Source: an uncultured Eubacteriales bacterium (lineage in GTDB: Bacteria > Bacillota > Clostridia > Oscillospirales > Acutalibacteraceae). From it: a DNA stretch of 64,000 bases. Of this stretch, positions 40,762-50,264 are shown piece by piece. Position 1 is the first letter of the stretch; every line of letters begins with the position of its first letter. The position numbers and the translations under genes were made by a program. Below the pieces are notes generated by a model that saw only the letters and a list, made by a program, of their open reading frames with translations, was not told where the DNA came from and did not search any database. The stretch spans positions 1 to 64,000 of the forward strand of contig CAKTDF010000009.1 of the NCBI GenBank assembly GCA_934541115.1, given 5' to 3'.

Positions 40762-41979
40762 TTAAAAATCAACCTCGGTATCATAGTAGCAGCACTTGAG
40801 AAGCTTTTCCATCTCTTCAACGCTGGGCTGGCGGGGGTTGGAGCCGGTGCAGGCGTCGCCGATGGCGTTGACTGCGATGTCACGAAGTCTTTCAAGGAAA
40901 ACTTCTTCCGGAACAAAGCCCTGCTCAACAGGATAGCTGTCTGCGCCGTAATTTTTAATGCAGTGCGGAATGTTGAGGTCGTCGTTCATTTTGCGCAGAG
41001 CTGCGATGAGGAGCTTGATCTTTTCTTCGGTCGTCTCGCCGCCGAGATTCATATAATCGGCAATCTTTGCATAACGCTTTGCAGCGGTCTCGTCCTTGGC
41101 GTTGAAAGCGATGACCTTAGGAAGATACATTGCGTTTGCTGCGCCGTGGATAATGTGTGCACCGTAGTCTGCGAAAGCAGCGCCGGTCTTGTGAGCCATT
41201 GAGTGAACGATGCCGAGGAGGGCGTTTGAGAATGCCATACCTGCAAGGCACTGAGCGTTGTGCATACTGTCGCGCTTTGCCATGTCGCCGTTGTAGGAAT
41301 CAACAAGGTCGTTCTGAATCATCTTGATTGCATAAAGAGCAAGAGGATCGGTGTAATCGCAGTTTGCGGTTGAAACATAAGCTTCAATTGCATGGGTCAT
41401 TGCGTCCATACCGGTGTGAGCAACAAGCTTTTTGGGCATTGTTTCTGCAAGATCCGGGTCAACGATTGCAACGTCGGGAGTGATTTCAAAGTCAGCGATG
41501 GGGTATTTAATACCCTTTGAATAATCGGTGATGATTGAAAAAGCGGTAACCTCGGTTGCTGTGCCCGATGTTGAAGAAACAGCGCAGAAGTGAGCTTTTT
41601 TACGCAGCTTCGGAAGACCGAAAACTTTGCACATATCTTCAAAAGTAACTTCCGGATATTCATACTTGATCCACATTGCCTTTGCAGCGTCGATCGGTGA
41701 GCCGCCGCCCATTGCAACGATCCAGTCGGGCTGGAACTTAAGCATTGCGTCTGCGCCTCTCATAACGGTTTCAACCGAGGGATCCGGCTCGATTCCGTCA
41801 AAAATCTCAACTTCCATTCCGGCTTCCTTCAAATAATCAACAGCCTTGTCCAAAAAGCCGAAACGCTTCATTGAACCGCCGCCAACGCAAATCATTGCGC
41901 GCTTGCCTTCAAAAGATTTGAGTGCTTCAAGAGCTCCTTTTCCGTGATAAAGATCACGCGGTAACGTAAAACGTGCCAT
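40762..41979 (-). CDS. Iron-containing alcohol dehydrogenase
   Basis: 405 residues, group III Fe-ADH, close to the ADH half of AdhE. NAD-binding GGGSPIDAAKAMW is near residue 95, and the metal site is in HTGMDAMTHAIEAY, GIVHSMAHKTGAAF and GAHIIHGAANA. It reduces acetaldehyde or butyraldehyde with NADH, an electron sink. ATG 41979 follows AAGGAGG. Monocistronic. A Rex-like palindrome lies in its 5' UTR. Confidence 0.93.
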   Translation of the reverse strand: MARFTLPRDLYHGKGALEALKSFEGKRAMICVGGGSMKRFGFLDKAVDYLKEAGMEVEIFDGIEPDPSVETVMRGADAMLKFQPDWIVAMGGGSPIDAAKAMWIKYEYPEVTFEDMCKVFGLPKLRKKAHFCAVSSTSGTATEVTAFSIITDYSKGIKYPIADFEITPDVAIVDPDLAETMPKKLVAHTGMDAMTHAIEAYVSTANCDYTDPLALYAIKMIQNDLVDSYNGDMAKRDSMHNAQCLAGMAFSNALLGIVHSMAHKTGAAFADYGAHIIHGAANAMYLPKVIAFNAKDETAAKRYAKIADYMNLGGETTEEKIKLLIAALRKMNDDLNIPHCIKNYGADSYPVEQGFVPEEVFLERLRDIAVNAIGDACTGSNPRQPSVEEMEKLLKCCYYDTEVDF

Positions 41980-42011
41980 AGTATAAATTCCTCCTTAAAG
42001 AATCGGTTTTA

Positions 42012-42029
42012 TTGCTTGAAATTGAACAA
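42012..42029. promoter_or_regulatory. Rex-like operator upstream of adh
   Basis: TTGCTTGAAATTGAACAA (plus strand) has the 18-bp layout of the clostridial Rex box TTGTTAA-N4-TTAACAA, with one good half (TTGTTCA on the minus strand) and one diverged half. A minus-strand promoter (TTCCCA, 17 bp, TACAAT at 42068-42063) places it just downstream of the transcription start. Confidence 0.45.
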
Positions 42030-42259
42030 GTTTTTGTCCTCAGACTTTTTCTTGTCGTGGGTATTGTAGCAAAGAACTCTCTGTTTGGGAATTGCGTGTT
42101 TTTCATATGGGTAATGCATGTATAGATATCCCATTTATCTAATTACTTTGGACTTATATGCGTTTAGTAGATTCTGAATAAAAAAATTACAATATTTTAA
42201 CTTTTTTAATTATAATTGCCCAAGCAATATGTTAAAATCAAAAACAGGAGTTGATGTGA

Positions 42260-44230
42260 ATGGAAAAAACGAACAAAAAAACCGAACTTGTTCAAAAGGT
42301 AAAAGACGGATTTGGAAAAATCAAAGCCAACTGGAAAACACCTTCCGAGGGCAGATATGTTCCGCTTAAAGAAGTTGCAGCATATAGCGTGGGCGGAATC
42401 GGCGCCAAATTTTTAATCAATACTGTTTGGACAATAGGTCTTTCCGGAACGAGTCTGCTTGCCGGATCCGCTCTCGGTCTTGAGGTCGGCGACCTCACAA
42501 CGCTGAATATTATTGCAACGGTTCTTAACTATGTTCTCAACACCTTGCGCGGATATATAATTGATAACACGCGTTCGTCAAAGGGCAAGTTCAGACCGTA
42601 TATTCTTTATATGGGCATACCCTCCGCTGTTATTGTTACTGCTTTTGCGTTCCTCCCATTTGAAACAATGAGCTATTCCGCAAAGCTGTATTCTCTTTTT
42701 GGGGCATATATGCTCCTTCAGCTTACGAATCCGTTTTATGATCAGGCATATACTACGCTCGTTCAGGTAATGAGTCCGAACTCGACCGAAAGGGCAGACA
42801 TAATCACCGTTTCAACCTTTGTTTATTCGCTTGCGCCGTCGATCACGGGCTTTGCTTTTCCGGCAATCGGCGGCTTTTGCGGCGGACTTGACAATATCAA
42901 TGCGTATAGGGTTATTCTGCCGCTGTTCGGAATTGTGGGTGCGCTCATAGGACTTATTGCATATTTCGGAACAAAGGAGAGGATAATCGTTGCAAAAGAC
43001 TATGTTCCGAGGGTTCCGTTCATCAAGGGACTCATGCTCGGCGCAACGAACAAATATCAGTGGGCAAGGTCAATTCAGTCATGGTTCGTTTATTTTCAGT
43101 GCGGAATAGGAAACGTTACAACCTGGTACTTTTTCTACGGCATAAAAGATGTTTATAACCTGTCTACGGAACAGCAGGGCTTGTACAACGGACTCATTAT
43201 AACTATACTCGGCGCGGCGTCCACACCTGCAATGCTGGTCTTTCCGTTCCTTGTCAGAAAATTGGGCAAGCGCAACCTGGTGATTATTTATTCTGTCGGA
43301 ACGATAGCTTCTCTTTTGGGAATGGTACTTTCTTTGAAAAATATCTGGGCGCTTTTTGTTTTTTCATTTATAAAGGCGTTTTTCGGAACGTTTCCGACCT
43401 TGATGGACGGAGCGATAAATGCGGATATACTTGACTATCAGCAATATAAAAGCGGTCACAGAGTTGAGGGCATGCTGGGTCAGCTTTCCGGATACATCAG
43501 CATTGCCGCAACAATGGCGGTTACATATATCGTCAACACCGTTCTCATTCAGAACCGTTACGGACTTATCAAAAACTACGACGATCTTTATAATCAGAGC
43601 TTTCGCGAACCGATTTCGCGCGGAATGATCGTTTTCACAATGATCGGATATGCGATTTCGCTGATTCCATTCATTACAATGTATACTCTCACTGAAGAGG
43701 ATCACAACGCGCACATTGATGTTCTGAAAATCAGAGCGGCGCTTGAAGACTATGCGACCGGTGATCTTTCGGAGGGTCAGCTTGGCGAGGCGGTCGGAAT
43801 ATACCGCAGTGCAGAGGCTGCGTTGGCCGAGACTGAGGAAAAGCTTTCAAATTCTTCCACTCTCAAACACAAAGAAAAGACCCGACTCAAACGTCAGCTC
43901 AAAGCACTTCTTCTTGTTACAGAAGAAAAGAATCGTTTTGAAAGCGAAAACATGCAAAAAGCGCTTTCAAAGGCAAGGGAGCTTTTGACTCATACAACAG
44001 AGGAGCTTTATTCCGTGAGCGAGCCGTCGCTTGACGCGTATAATGCGGCTAACGCTATGCCCGAGACGACAAAAGAAGAACGCGAGGCAAAAAGCGCTGC
44101 ACTCAAAAAGGCATCGAAAGAGCTTGACGCTTTTCACAAAAAGGCGTATGAATACATCAAGGCAAGAACGCTTCTCAAACAGTATGACTATTACCTCAAC
44201 TGGAACAACATTTTTGAGGTTAAAAGATAA
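42260..44230 (+). CDS. GPH/MelB-type sugar:cation symporter with C-terminal coiled coil
   Basis: 656 residues. The first ~475 are an MFS_2 transporter with twelve predicted helices; GYIIDNTRSSKGKFRPYILYMG is the family loop between helices 2 and 3, in two parts. GPH members import glycosides or oligosaccharides with Na+ or H+. The last ~180 residues are cytoplasmic and strongly charged, predicted coiled coil (SAEAALAETEEKLS, LKRQLKALLLVTEEKNRFE). This is much longer than a usual GPH tail and is not an EIIA domain. Followed by glycogen phosphorylase, so alpha-glucan-derived sugar is a plausible substrate. Confidence 0.85.
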   Translation: MEKTNKKTELVQKVKDGFGKIKANWKTPSEGRYVPLKEVAAYSVGGIGAKFLINTVWTIGLSGTSLLAGSALGLEVGDLTTLNIIATVLNYVLNTLRGYIIDNTRSSKGKFRPYILYMGIPSAVIVTAFAFLPFETMSYSAKLYSLFGAYMLLQLTNPFYDQAYTTLVQVMSPNSTERADIITVSTFVYSLAPSITGFAFPAIGGFCGGLDNINAYRVILPLFGIVGALIGLIAYFGTKERIIVAKDYVPRVPFIKGLMLGATNKYQWARSIQSWFVYFQCGIGNVTTWYFFYGIKDVYNLSTEQQGLYNGLIITILGAASTPAMLVFPFLVRKLGKRNLVIIYSVGTIASLLGMVLSLKNIWALFVFSFIKAFFGTFPTLMDGAINADILDYQQYKSGHRVEGMLGQLSGYISIAATMAVTYIVNTVLIQNRYGLIKNYDDLYNQSFREPISRGMIVFTMIGYAISLIPFITMYTLTEEDHNAHIDVLKIRAALEDYATGDLSEGQLGEAVGIYRSAEAALAETEEKLSNSSTLKHKEKTRLKRQLKALLLVTEEKNRFESENMQKALSKARELLTHTTEELYSVSEPSLDAYNAANAMPETTKEEREAKSAALKKASKELDAFHKKAYEYIKARTLLKQYDYYLNWNNIFEVKR

Positions 44231-44264
44231 ACGCTTTTTAAAAAAGCAAACTTGTCAAAACGCA

Positions 44265-44304
44265 AAAAAGGAGACGGGCACCTGGGCGTATCTGTCTCCT
44301 TTTT
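44265..44304 (+). terminator. Terminator after transporter gene
   Basis: AAAAAGGAGAC (44265-44275) pairs perfectly with GTCTCCTTTTT (44294-44304). Confidence 0.88.
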
Positions 44305-44451
44305 GAACAGAAAAGCAGCTGTTTCTGTTGTGCGGCGGCTTTTTTGCCGCTTTCTTTTTATTACCTCTTGAATTTCTGCGGTTTTTAGTATAAAATATAC
44401 AACACGGTTAATTAAAATGGAATGTTTTTTTGATTTATTTGGAGGTTTTGT

Positions 44452-46857
44452 ATGAAATATTCGCTCACTAAAGCTCAAGCAAAAGAGCTTATTTCGGGAA
44501 AGCTTTCCCATTATTTCGGCGTGGGTATTCATGAAGCAACGGACGAACAGTATTATAAAGCCGTTGCGCTCATTGTCCGCGACCTTATGCATGAGGGCGT
44601 TCGCGAGTTTCGCAAAAAGGCTGAGCAGTCGGATTCAAAAAAGATATATTATCTGAGCATGGAGTTCCTCATGGGACGTTCGCTCAAAAACAATCTTTTC
44701 AACCTCGGCTTGACAAAGACCTTTGACTCGGCACTCAAGGATTTTGATATCAGCCTTGAAAAGCTCTATGATTGCGAGCCGGACGCAGGTCTTGGCAACG
44801 GCGGTCTCGGTCGTCTTGCAGCGTGCTATCTTGACGGTCTTGCGACCCAAGGTTATAACGGTATGGGCTACAGTATTCTCTATGAGTGCGGAATTTTCAA
44901 GCAAAAGCTTGTTGACGGCTGGCAGACCGAACTGCCCGATTTTTGGCTCCCGGGCGGTGAGGTGTGGCTCGTTCCGAGAGAGCAGGAGTCCGTTGAAGTC
45001 AGCTTTGGCGGTCAGGTGATCGATCATTGGGACAGCCATTACCACTCTGTTGAAATGAACGGAGACACAAAAATCACCGCAATGCCGTATGACATGTTCG
45101 TCTCCGGCAACGGCGGAAAGGGCTACAGCATTCTCAGACTTTGGAAGTCAAAAGCACCGTCGCTTGATATGCACCTTTTTGACCAGGGTCAGTATATGAA
45201 AGCCATGGAACAGGCGGCTATGGCAGAAGTCATCAGCAAAATTCTCTATCCCTCCGATAATCACCCGGAGGGCAAGAGTCTGCGCCTTAAGCAGCAGTAT
45301 TTCCTTGTTTCCGCTTCGGTTCAGGATATTGTTAAAAGACATCTCCGCCACTTTGGAACAATGGAAAATTTTGCGGAAAAGAACGCTGTTCATATTAACG
45401 ATACCCACCCGACTCTTTCAATTCCGGAGCTTATGCGCATTCTTCTTGACGAATGCGGATACGGCTGGGATGATGCGTGGAAGATAGTTACTGCCTCATG
45501 CGCTTATACAAACCATACGGTTATGAAAGAGGCGCTTGAATGCTGGTCCGAGAGTCTCGTTCAGTCTCTTCTTCCCCGTATATATCAGATCATCAAGGAG
45601 ATCGACAATCGCTACCGCGCTCACATCTGGGAGATGACCCATGACGCGGGAAAGGTTGAGGAACTTGCAGTAACCTCTGGCGGCGTTGTCAGAATGGCTA
45701 ACCTCTGTGTTGCTTCCTGCCATAGCGTCAACGGTGTTTCCGCCCTCCACAGTCAGATTCTCAAGGATACGGTTTTTAACGGATACTATAAGCTTACACC
45801 GGAAAAATTTACCAACGTCACCAACGGAATTGCACACCGTCGCTGGCTCTGTCAGGCTAACCCGTCTCTTTCGGCGCTGCTTGAGGGACTTATCGGAAAA
45901 GGCTTTGTTACCAATGCCGCAGAGCTTTCAAAGCTTGCCGAATACAAAGACAACAAGGCGGTGCTCGCCGCGCTTGAAAAGGTCAAGCTGCACAACAAGG
46001 AGAATTTTGCCGCTCTTGTCAAAAAGCAGACCGGAATTGAGCTTGACCCGACCTCTGTTTTTGACGTTCAGGTCAAAAGGCTGCACGAATACAAACGCCA
46101 GCATCTCAACGCTTTCCAAATTGTTGCAAAATACCTTGAAATCAAGGCTAATCCGAACGGGAACTATGTTCCGCATACCTACATTTTCGGTGCAAAGGCG
46201 GCATCCGGTTACTTCATGGCAAAAAAGATTATCAGCTTTATTGTTGCCCTTGCCGACCTTGTGAACAATGATCCCGATGTCAGAGGCAGACTCAAAATTG
46301 TCTATGTTGAGGACTACAACGTGACCGCAGCGGAAAGACTTATGCCTGCCGCGGACATCAGTGAGCAGATCTCTCTTGCCGGAACAGAGGCAAGCGGAAC
46401 CGGCAACATGAAGCTTATGCTCAACGGTGCAATCACGCTCGGTACTCTTGACGGCGCAAATGTTGAAATTCATGAGGCTGTCGGAAGTGAAAACATGATC
46501 CTTTTCGGCATGACTACTCCCGAGGTAAACGACCTCAAACGCACAGGCTATAACCCGATGAACTACTTCAATAACAATCCGGAGCTTCGCGCCGTTATTG
46601 AATTCATTCAGCAGGGAATAGGCGGAAAGCAATTCCCCGAAATCGGCAACACGATCATTCACCATGACCCGTATATGGTTCTTGCAGACTTTGCCGATTA
46701 CAGAAACGCTCAGAAAAAGATTGATACTCTTTGGGCGGACAGAGAGCATTGGAACAAAATGTCGCTCATCAACATTGCAGGTGCGGGACGCTTTGCCGCC
46801 GACCGCGCGGTCAACGACTATGCGCGTGACATCTGGCACACAAATCCGGTGAAGTAA
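44452..46857 (+). CDS. glgP: Glycogen/maltodextrin phosphorylase
   Basis: 801 residues, full-length GT35 phosphorylase. It releases glucose-1-phosphate from alpha-1,4-glucan with phosphate. Signatures: YLSMEFLMGRSL, DAGLGNGGLGRLAACYLDGLA, INDTHPTLSIPELMRIL and the PLP lysine in EASGTGNMKLMLNGA near residue 650. GGAGG precedes ATG 44452; the likely promoter is TTGAAT/TATAAA around 44368-44395. One base separates it from the HAD gene, so the two form an operon. Confidence 0.96.
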   Translation: MKYSLTKAQAKELISGKLSHYFGVGIHEATDEQYYKAVALIVRDLMHEGVREFRKKAEQSDSKKIYYLSMEFLMGRSLKNNLFNLGLTKTFDSALKDFDISLEKLYDCEPDAGLGNGGLGRLAACYLDGLATQGYNGMGYSILYECGIFKQKLVDGWQTELPDFWLPGGEVWLVPREQESVEVSFGGQVIDHWDSHYHSVEMNGDTKITAMPYDMFVSGNGGKGYSILRLWKSKAPSLDMHLFDQGQYMKAMEQAAMAEVISKILYPSDNHPEGKSLRLKQQYFLVSASVQDIVKRHLRHFGTMENFAEKNAVHINDTHPTLSIPELMRILLDECGYGWDDAWKIVTASCAYTNHTVMKEALECWSESLVQSLLPRIYQIIKEIDNRYRAHIWEMTHDAGKVEELAVTSGGVVRMANLCVASCHSVNGVSALHSQILKDTVFNGYYKLTPEKFTNVTNGIAHRRWLCQANPSLSALLEGLIGKGFVTNAAELSKLAEYKDNKAVLAALEKVKLHNKENFAALVKKQTGIELDPTSVFDVQVKRLHEYKRQHLNAFQIVAKYLEIKANPNGNYVPHTYIFGAKAASGYFMAKKIISFIVALADLVNNDPDVRGRLKIVYVEDYNVTAAERLMPAADISEQISLAGTEASGTGNMKLMLNGAITLGTLDGANVEIHEAVGSENMILFGMTTPEVNDLKRTGYNPMNYFNNNPELRAVIEFIQQGIGGKQFPEIGNTIIHHDPYMVLADFADYRNAQKKIDTLWADREHWNKMSLINIAGAGRFAADRAVNDYARDIWHTNPVK

Positions 46858-46858
46858 A

Positions 46859-47506
46859 ATGAAAAAAGCGGTTATTTTTGATCTTGACGGAACGTTGCTC
46901 AACACTCTCGGCGACCTTGCTTCGAGCGTAAACTTTGCGCTTTGCGAATGCGGATATCCGGAAAGGACAATCGACGAGGTGCGTTCATTTATCGGCAACG
47001 GCGTTGTGGTGCTCATACACCGCAGTGTTCCGGACGGTACGGCTCAGGCAGACGAAAAAAAGTGTTTTGAAATTTTCAGAAAAAGATATCTTGAACACAT
47101 GGAGGATACTACCGCGCCTTATGAGGGCGTGAATGAACTGATTTTTGAGCTTTCAAAGCTCGGCATAAAAACCGCGGTTGTTTCCAACAAGCTTGACGCC
47201 GGTGTAAAAGGTCTTTGCAAAGAGTATTTTCCGCATCTGACCTGTGCTTTCGGAGTGAATACAGAGAGCGAGCGCAAGCCTGCTCCGACGAATGTTTTTA
47301 AAGCTCTCAATGAGTTGAAGGTTGAAAAAGCGGACGCACTGTATGTAGGCGACAGCGAGGTTGACGTTCAAACCGCGCAAAACGCAGGGCTTGGAATGCT
47401 CGGTGTGACATGGGGATACCGCAGCCGCGAGGAGCTTATTGGCTCCGGTGCAGAAACTACGGTCGACAGCCCGTCACAGATTCTTGAATATATAAAGCAA
47501 TCCTGA
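46859..47506 (+). CDS. HAD-superfamily phosphatase (phosphoglycolate phosphatase-like)
   Basis: 215 residues with HAD motif I FDLDGTLLNTLGDL, motif II VVSNK, motif III region ERKPAP and motif IV YVGDSEVDVQTA. The cap domain is of the Gph/PGP type. It dephosphorylates small phosphometabolites; the genomic link to glycogen phosphorylase makes a sugar phosphate an equally good guess. Confidence 0.88.
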   Translation: MKKAVIFDLDGTLLNTLGDLASSVNFALCECGYPERTIDEVRSFIGNGVVVLIHRSVPDGTAQADEKKCFEIFRKRYLEHMEDTTAPYEGVNELIFELSKLGIKTAVVSNKLDAGVKGLCKEYFPHLTCAFGVNTESERKPAPTNVFKALNELKVEKADALYVGDSEVDVQTAQNAGLGMLGVTWGYRSREELIGSGAETTVDSPSQILEYIKQS

Positions 47507-47570
47507 ATACTTCTGCCGTATGCGGCAGCAAAAGCGCTGAGAACAGCAAAAATCATTTTTATACAACAAA

Positions 47571-47632
47571 AAAAGACTATATTTCGTATGAGGCTTCAAT
47601 CGATATGCCTCGTGAAATATAGTCTTTTGTTT
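47571..47632. terminator. Terminator between glgP operon and MntR-like gene
   Basis: Perfect 15-bp stem AAAAGACTATATTTC / GAAATATAGTCTTTT (47571-47585 with 47614-47628) with an inner GAGGC/GCCTC pair. Works on either strand. Confidence 0.88.
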
Positions 47633-47716
47633 TGCTTTCAAGCCTGTCGAAATATTATTCCGAATTGTTTTGAAGCGTCTGACAGTGCAGAGGGGAACTT
47701 TCGGTCAAACTGTTTT

Positions 47717-48097
47717 TCATTCGTTTTGGCTCTTGTGGCTGCGATAATATTTTTTGAGCGCCTCAAATGAGGTATCACTTATAACATGCTCCATTTTGCA
47801 TGCGTCCTCAAGGGCGGTAGTTTCATCAACACCGATGCTCATGAGCAGGTCTGTGAGCACGGTGTGGCGCTCATAGATTTTTTCGGCAATATAACGTCCC
47901 TCGGCGGTGAGTGAGATATAGCCGTTGCCGTCAACAGTTATATATCCGCCGTTTTTGAGCAGTCCGACGGCGCGGCTTACGCTCGGCTTTGAAAATCCCA
48001 TGTAATCTGCAACGTCAAGCGAGCGCACGTTTGTCTGCTGATTTGAAAGAATGTGTATAGTCTCAAGATACATTTCGCCCGATTCCTGCAAGTGCAT
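47717..48097 (-). CDS. DtxR/MntR-type metal-dependent repressor
   Basis: 126 residues: a winged HTH (residues ~5-65, GEMYLETIHILSNQQTNVRS and DVADYMGFSKPSVSRAVGLL) followed by the dimerisation domain with metal-ligand positions (HTVLTDLLMSIGVD, DACKMEHVIS). Length fits the short MntR-type without an SH3 domain. It would repress metal-uptake genes when Mn2+ or Fe2+ is sufficient. No metal transporter is adjacent, so its targets lie elsewhere. Confidence 0.88.
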   Translation of the reverse strand: MHLQESGEMYLETIHILSNQQTNVRSLDVADYMGFSKPSVSRAVGLLKNGGYITVDGNGYISLTAEGRYIAEKIYERHTVLTDLLMSIGVDETTALEDACKMEHVISDTSFEALKKYYRSHKSQNE

Positions 48098-48134
48098 AAA
48101 ACCGCTCCCTTCTGATTTAAGCTATCAAAAAAAT

Positions 48135-48163
48135 ATTTTACCACTGTTTTCAAAAAAAATCAA
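48135..48163 (-). promoter_or_regulatory. Promoter of MntR-like gene
   Basis: Minus strand TTGATT (48163-48158), 17-bp spacer, TAAAAT (48140-48135). Confidence 0.7.
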
Positions 48164-48176
48164 CAAAAGAAACCGG

Positions 48177-48205
48177 TTGATAAATTAAAAGTAATATATT
48201 ATAAT
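48177..48205 (+). promoter_or_regulatory. Promoter of MIF-like gene
   Basis: TTGATA (48177-48182), 17-bp spacer, TATAAT (48200-48205). Confidence 0.8.
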
Positions 48206-48240
48206 ATTAGTGTTCTGATATGATTAAAAGGAGTGTTTTT

Positions 48241-48585
48241 ATGCCGTACATTGAACTTAAAACCACCGCAACTGTTTCAGACAGCAAGGCTCAGAACCTC
48301 AAAGCTGCTTTTGGCAAGGCGATTGAGTGCTTTCCGGGAAAGACCGAAAGCTGGCTGATGGTGAACATTGAGGATCAAAAGAAAATGTGGTTCAAAGGAG
48401 ATAACAGCAGAGGTTGCGCAATGGTTTCTGTTGACCTTTTGGGCAGTGTTTCATCTTCGGCGTCTGAAAAAATGACCGCAAGGCTCTGTGAGGTGCTTTC
48501 AAGCGAGCTTTCGCTTTCACCCGACAGAGTGTATGTCAAGTATTCGGGCTTTTCCGATTGGGGCTGGAACGGCGGCAATTTCTGA
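48241..48585 (+). CDS. MIF-like phenylpyruvate tautomerase
   Basis: 114 residues, the length of macrophage migration inhibitory factor. The chain begins MPYIELKTT, so the catalytic N-terminal proline is present after Met removal; this also fixes the start at 48241, where AAAAGGAG is well placed. The RVYVKYSGFSDWGWNGGNF end matches the MIF C-terminal strand region. It tautomerises phenylpyruvate-like keto acids in vitro; bacterial roles are unclear, with host mimicry proposed for some gut bacteria. Confidence 0.88.
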   Translation: MPYIELKTTATVSDSKAQNLKAAFGKAIECFPGKTESWLMVNIEDQKKMWFKGDNSRGCAMVSVDLLGSVSSSASEKMTARLCEVLSSELSLSPDRVYVKYSGFSDWGWNGGNF

Positions 48586-48600
48586 GCCTATTCAACGCCA

Positions 48601-48643
48601 AACAAAACAGGGCGCTCATTTTGACGCCCTGTTTTGTTTTTTT
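48601..48643 (+). terminator. Terminator of MIF-like gene
   Basis: 14-bp stem (48601-48614 with 48625-48638) followed by T7. Confidence 0.92.
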
Positions 48644-48655
48644 ATTATTGTTCTT

Positions 48656-50197
48656 TTACTTTGAGTCAGTGATTGAAATCAGACCGTTGAAAACGCCGAC
48701 GTAAGCACTGCCGTTCGGACCTATCGTTATCGGGCCGTAGCTGTTATTCCAGTTTCTGCCTGTTCCTGTAAATACCTTGTAGACCGTTTCGCCGGTTTCA
48801 AAGTCAATCGCGGTGAAATACCACGCAACGGCGGACTTTGGAATATCATTGTTCTGTTCCCTTGTATAAAGATATACAAGTCCGTTACCTGCCGAGAGCT
48901 TGGGAACAACGGTGCAGGAGGCTTCTCTGCTTTCCCAAACGACTTCGCAGCCGGTGCAGTCGTCGTTCATATCAATTCGTGTGACGCCCGGATAGCTTGA
49001 CGGATCCTTGACAAGAAAGCCCGATCCGGTTTCGGTGTAATTGTTTTCAACAATGATTGAGCGTCCGTGTGCAATGAGACTGTTTTCGCTGACGGAGTAT
49101 CCCTCGTCAAAAACGGGCTGTGTAACAATTGCTTCACCCGTTTCCCGGTCATAGACAACAACGTTGACTCTGCCGTCGGCATTGTCTGTGATTGCGCAAA
49201 GCTTTCTCACCGAACCGTTTGAACACGGAACGTCAAGGAGCGTAGGCGTTGTTCCGCTGCCCTGGTTTATCGCACCGGGCTTGAGTGTTGTTCCTCTGTC
49301 ATATTCGGTTCGCCATGTGTATCTCGGAGTCTTGTTCTCGTCGAGGTCAAAGCGATACATTGCCGTATCGGAAACGATGTACATGCCGTCCTCGGCAACG
49401 GCAAAGCTGTTTTGAATTTCTTCGTTTTCCAGCTTTGTCATGCGTACTTCTTTGGTGTCTTTGTCAATTATGCCGACCTCGCCGGGACGTGTGACGAACC
49501 AGATGTTGCCCTCCCAGTCGGGAACCGCGTCGGTGATGAATGAACCCGAGGGGAGATACGGCATAAGGTCATATTCCTCCTCCACGACCCATTTGCATTT
49601 TCCGTCCGTTTCGTCAACGCGGAAAATCTGAACAACGTTGTCAGAGTTGCCGATTATGGGTCTGTCGCCGTCAAGAAGGTGGCAGTATGCGCCGCCGGAG
49701 GTGTCGTTTGAGATGACGTCAAAGTCAAGTGTTTTGAAAAACTCTCTTGTTGAAGCGCGCTGAGGGAGTCTTGTTTCTGCAAGAATTTCAAGGGTATCCG
49801 CGTCGAGCAACAGCAGTCTGAAGCCGACGACATTGCCGCTTATGCACATAATTCTGCCCTTGCTGTCAAACATAAGCGTTGCAACAAGACCGCCGAAAAC
49901 ATTCATCGAGCGTGACTTTACAACCGGGTCAATGCCGAGAGGACCGGAATAATCATAGGTTCCGGTGTTGTATGAATTGCCGTGCATGCCGTTTCCGCCC
50001 TCTTTGGCAAGGAGAGGGTGTTGCGGAACGCTGACATTTTGCAGCGGCTTGCTTTCTGCCGCCTTACCGTAGTATGCTGGGCAGAAACGTGAAATAAGTG
50101 GTTGGCGAATTGCGCCGCCCGGACTGAGGAAAAGCATTAAAAATGCCGAGAGCGCAGAAATGATTTTCAAAAATGCGCCGGAAAAGAATGATTTCAT
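48656..50197 (-). CDS. Secreted beta-propeller (PQQ/WD40-like) protein, unknown role
   Basis: About 513 residues. A signal peptide (MKSFFSGAFLKIISALSAFLMLFLSPGGA; cleavage probably near residue 30) is followed by blade-like repeats, each with a strand such as GNIWFVTRPGEVGIIDKD, GMYIVSDTAMYRFDLDE or GLVYLYTREQNN. No catalytic motif is visible. It may be an extracellular binding protein or scaffold. An in-frame TTG at 50215 is excluded because AAAGGAG overlaps the extension and fits ATG 50197. Confidence 0.72.
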   Translation of the reverse strand: MKSFFSGAFLKIISALSAFLMLFLSPGGAIRQPLISRFCPAYYGKAAESKPLQNVSVPQHPLLAKEGGNGMHGNSYNTGTYDYSGPLGIDPVVKSRSMNVFGGLVATLMFDSKGRIMCISGNVVGFRLLLLDADTLEILAETRLPQRASTREFFKTLDFDVISNDTSGGAYCHLLDGDRPIIGNSDNVVQIFRVDETDGKCKWVVEEEYDLMPYLPSGSFITDAVPDWEGNIWFVTRPGEVGIIDKDTKEVRMTKLENEEIQNSFAVAEDGMYIVSDTAMYRFDLDENKTPRYTWRTEYDRGTTLKPGAINQGSGTTPTLLDVPCSNGSVRKLCAITDNADGRVNVVVYDRETGEAIVTQPVFDEGYSVSENSLIAHGRSIIVENNYTETGSGFLVKDPSSYPGVTRIDMNDDCTGCEVVWESREASCTVVPKLSAGNGLVYLYTREQNNDIPKSAVAWYFTAIDFETGETVYKVFTGTGRNWNNSYGPITIGPNGSAYVGVFNGLISITDSK

Positions 50198-50264
50198 GTG
50201 TTTTTCTCCTTTCAATCTCCAATTTTTTGCCGATCAGTCGGCAAATGAAAATTTTATGTTCACA

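Noticed and set aside
45928..47016. 362-residue minus-strand ORF inside glgP
   Set aside because: Antisense shadow of glycogen phosphorylase; no RBS or recognisable domain.
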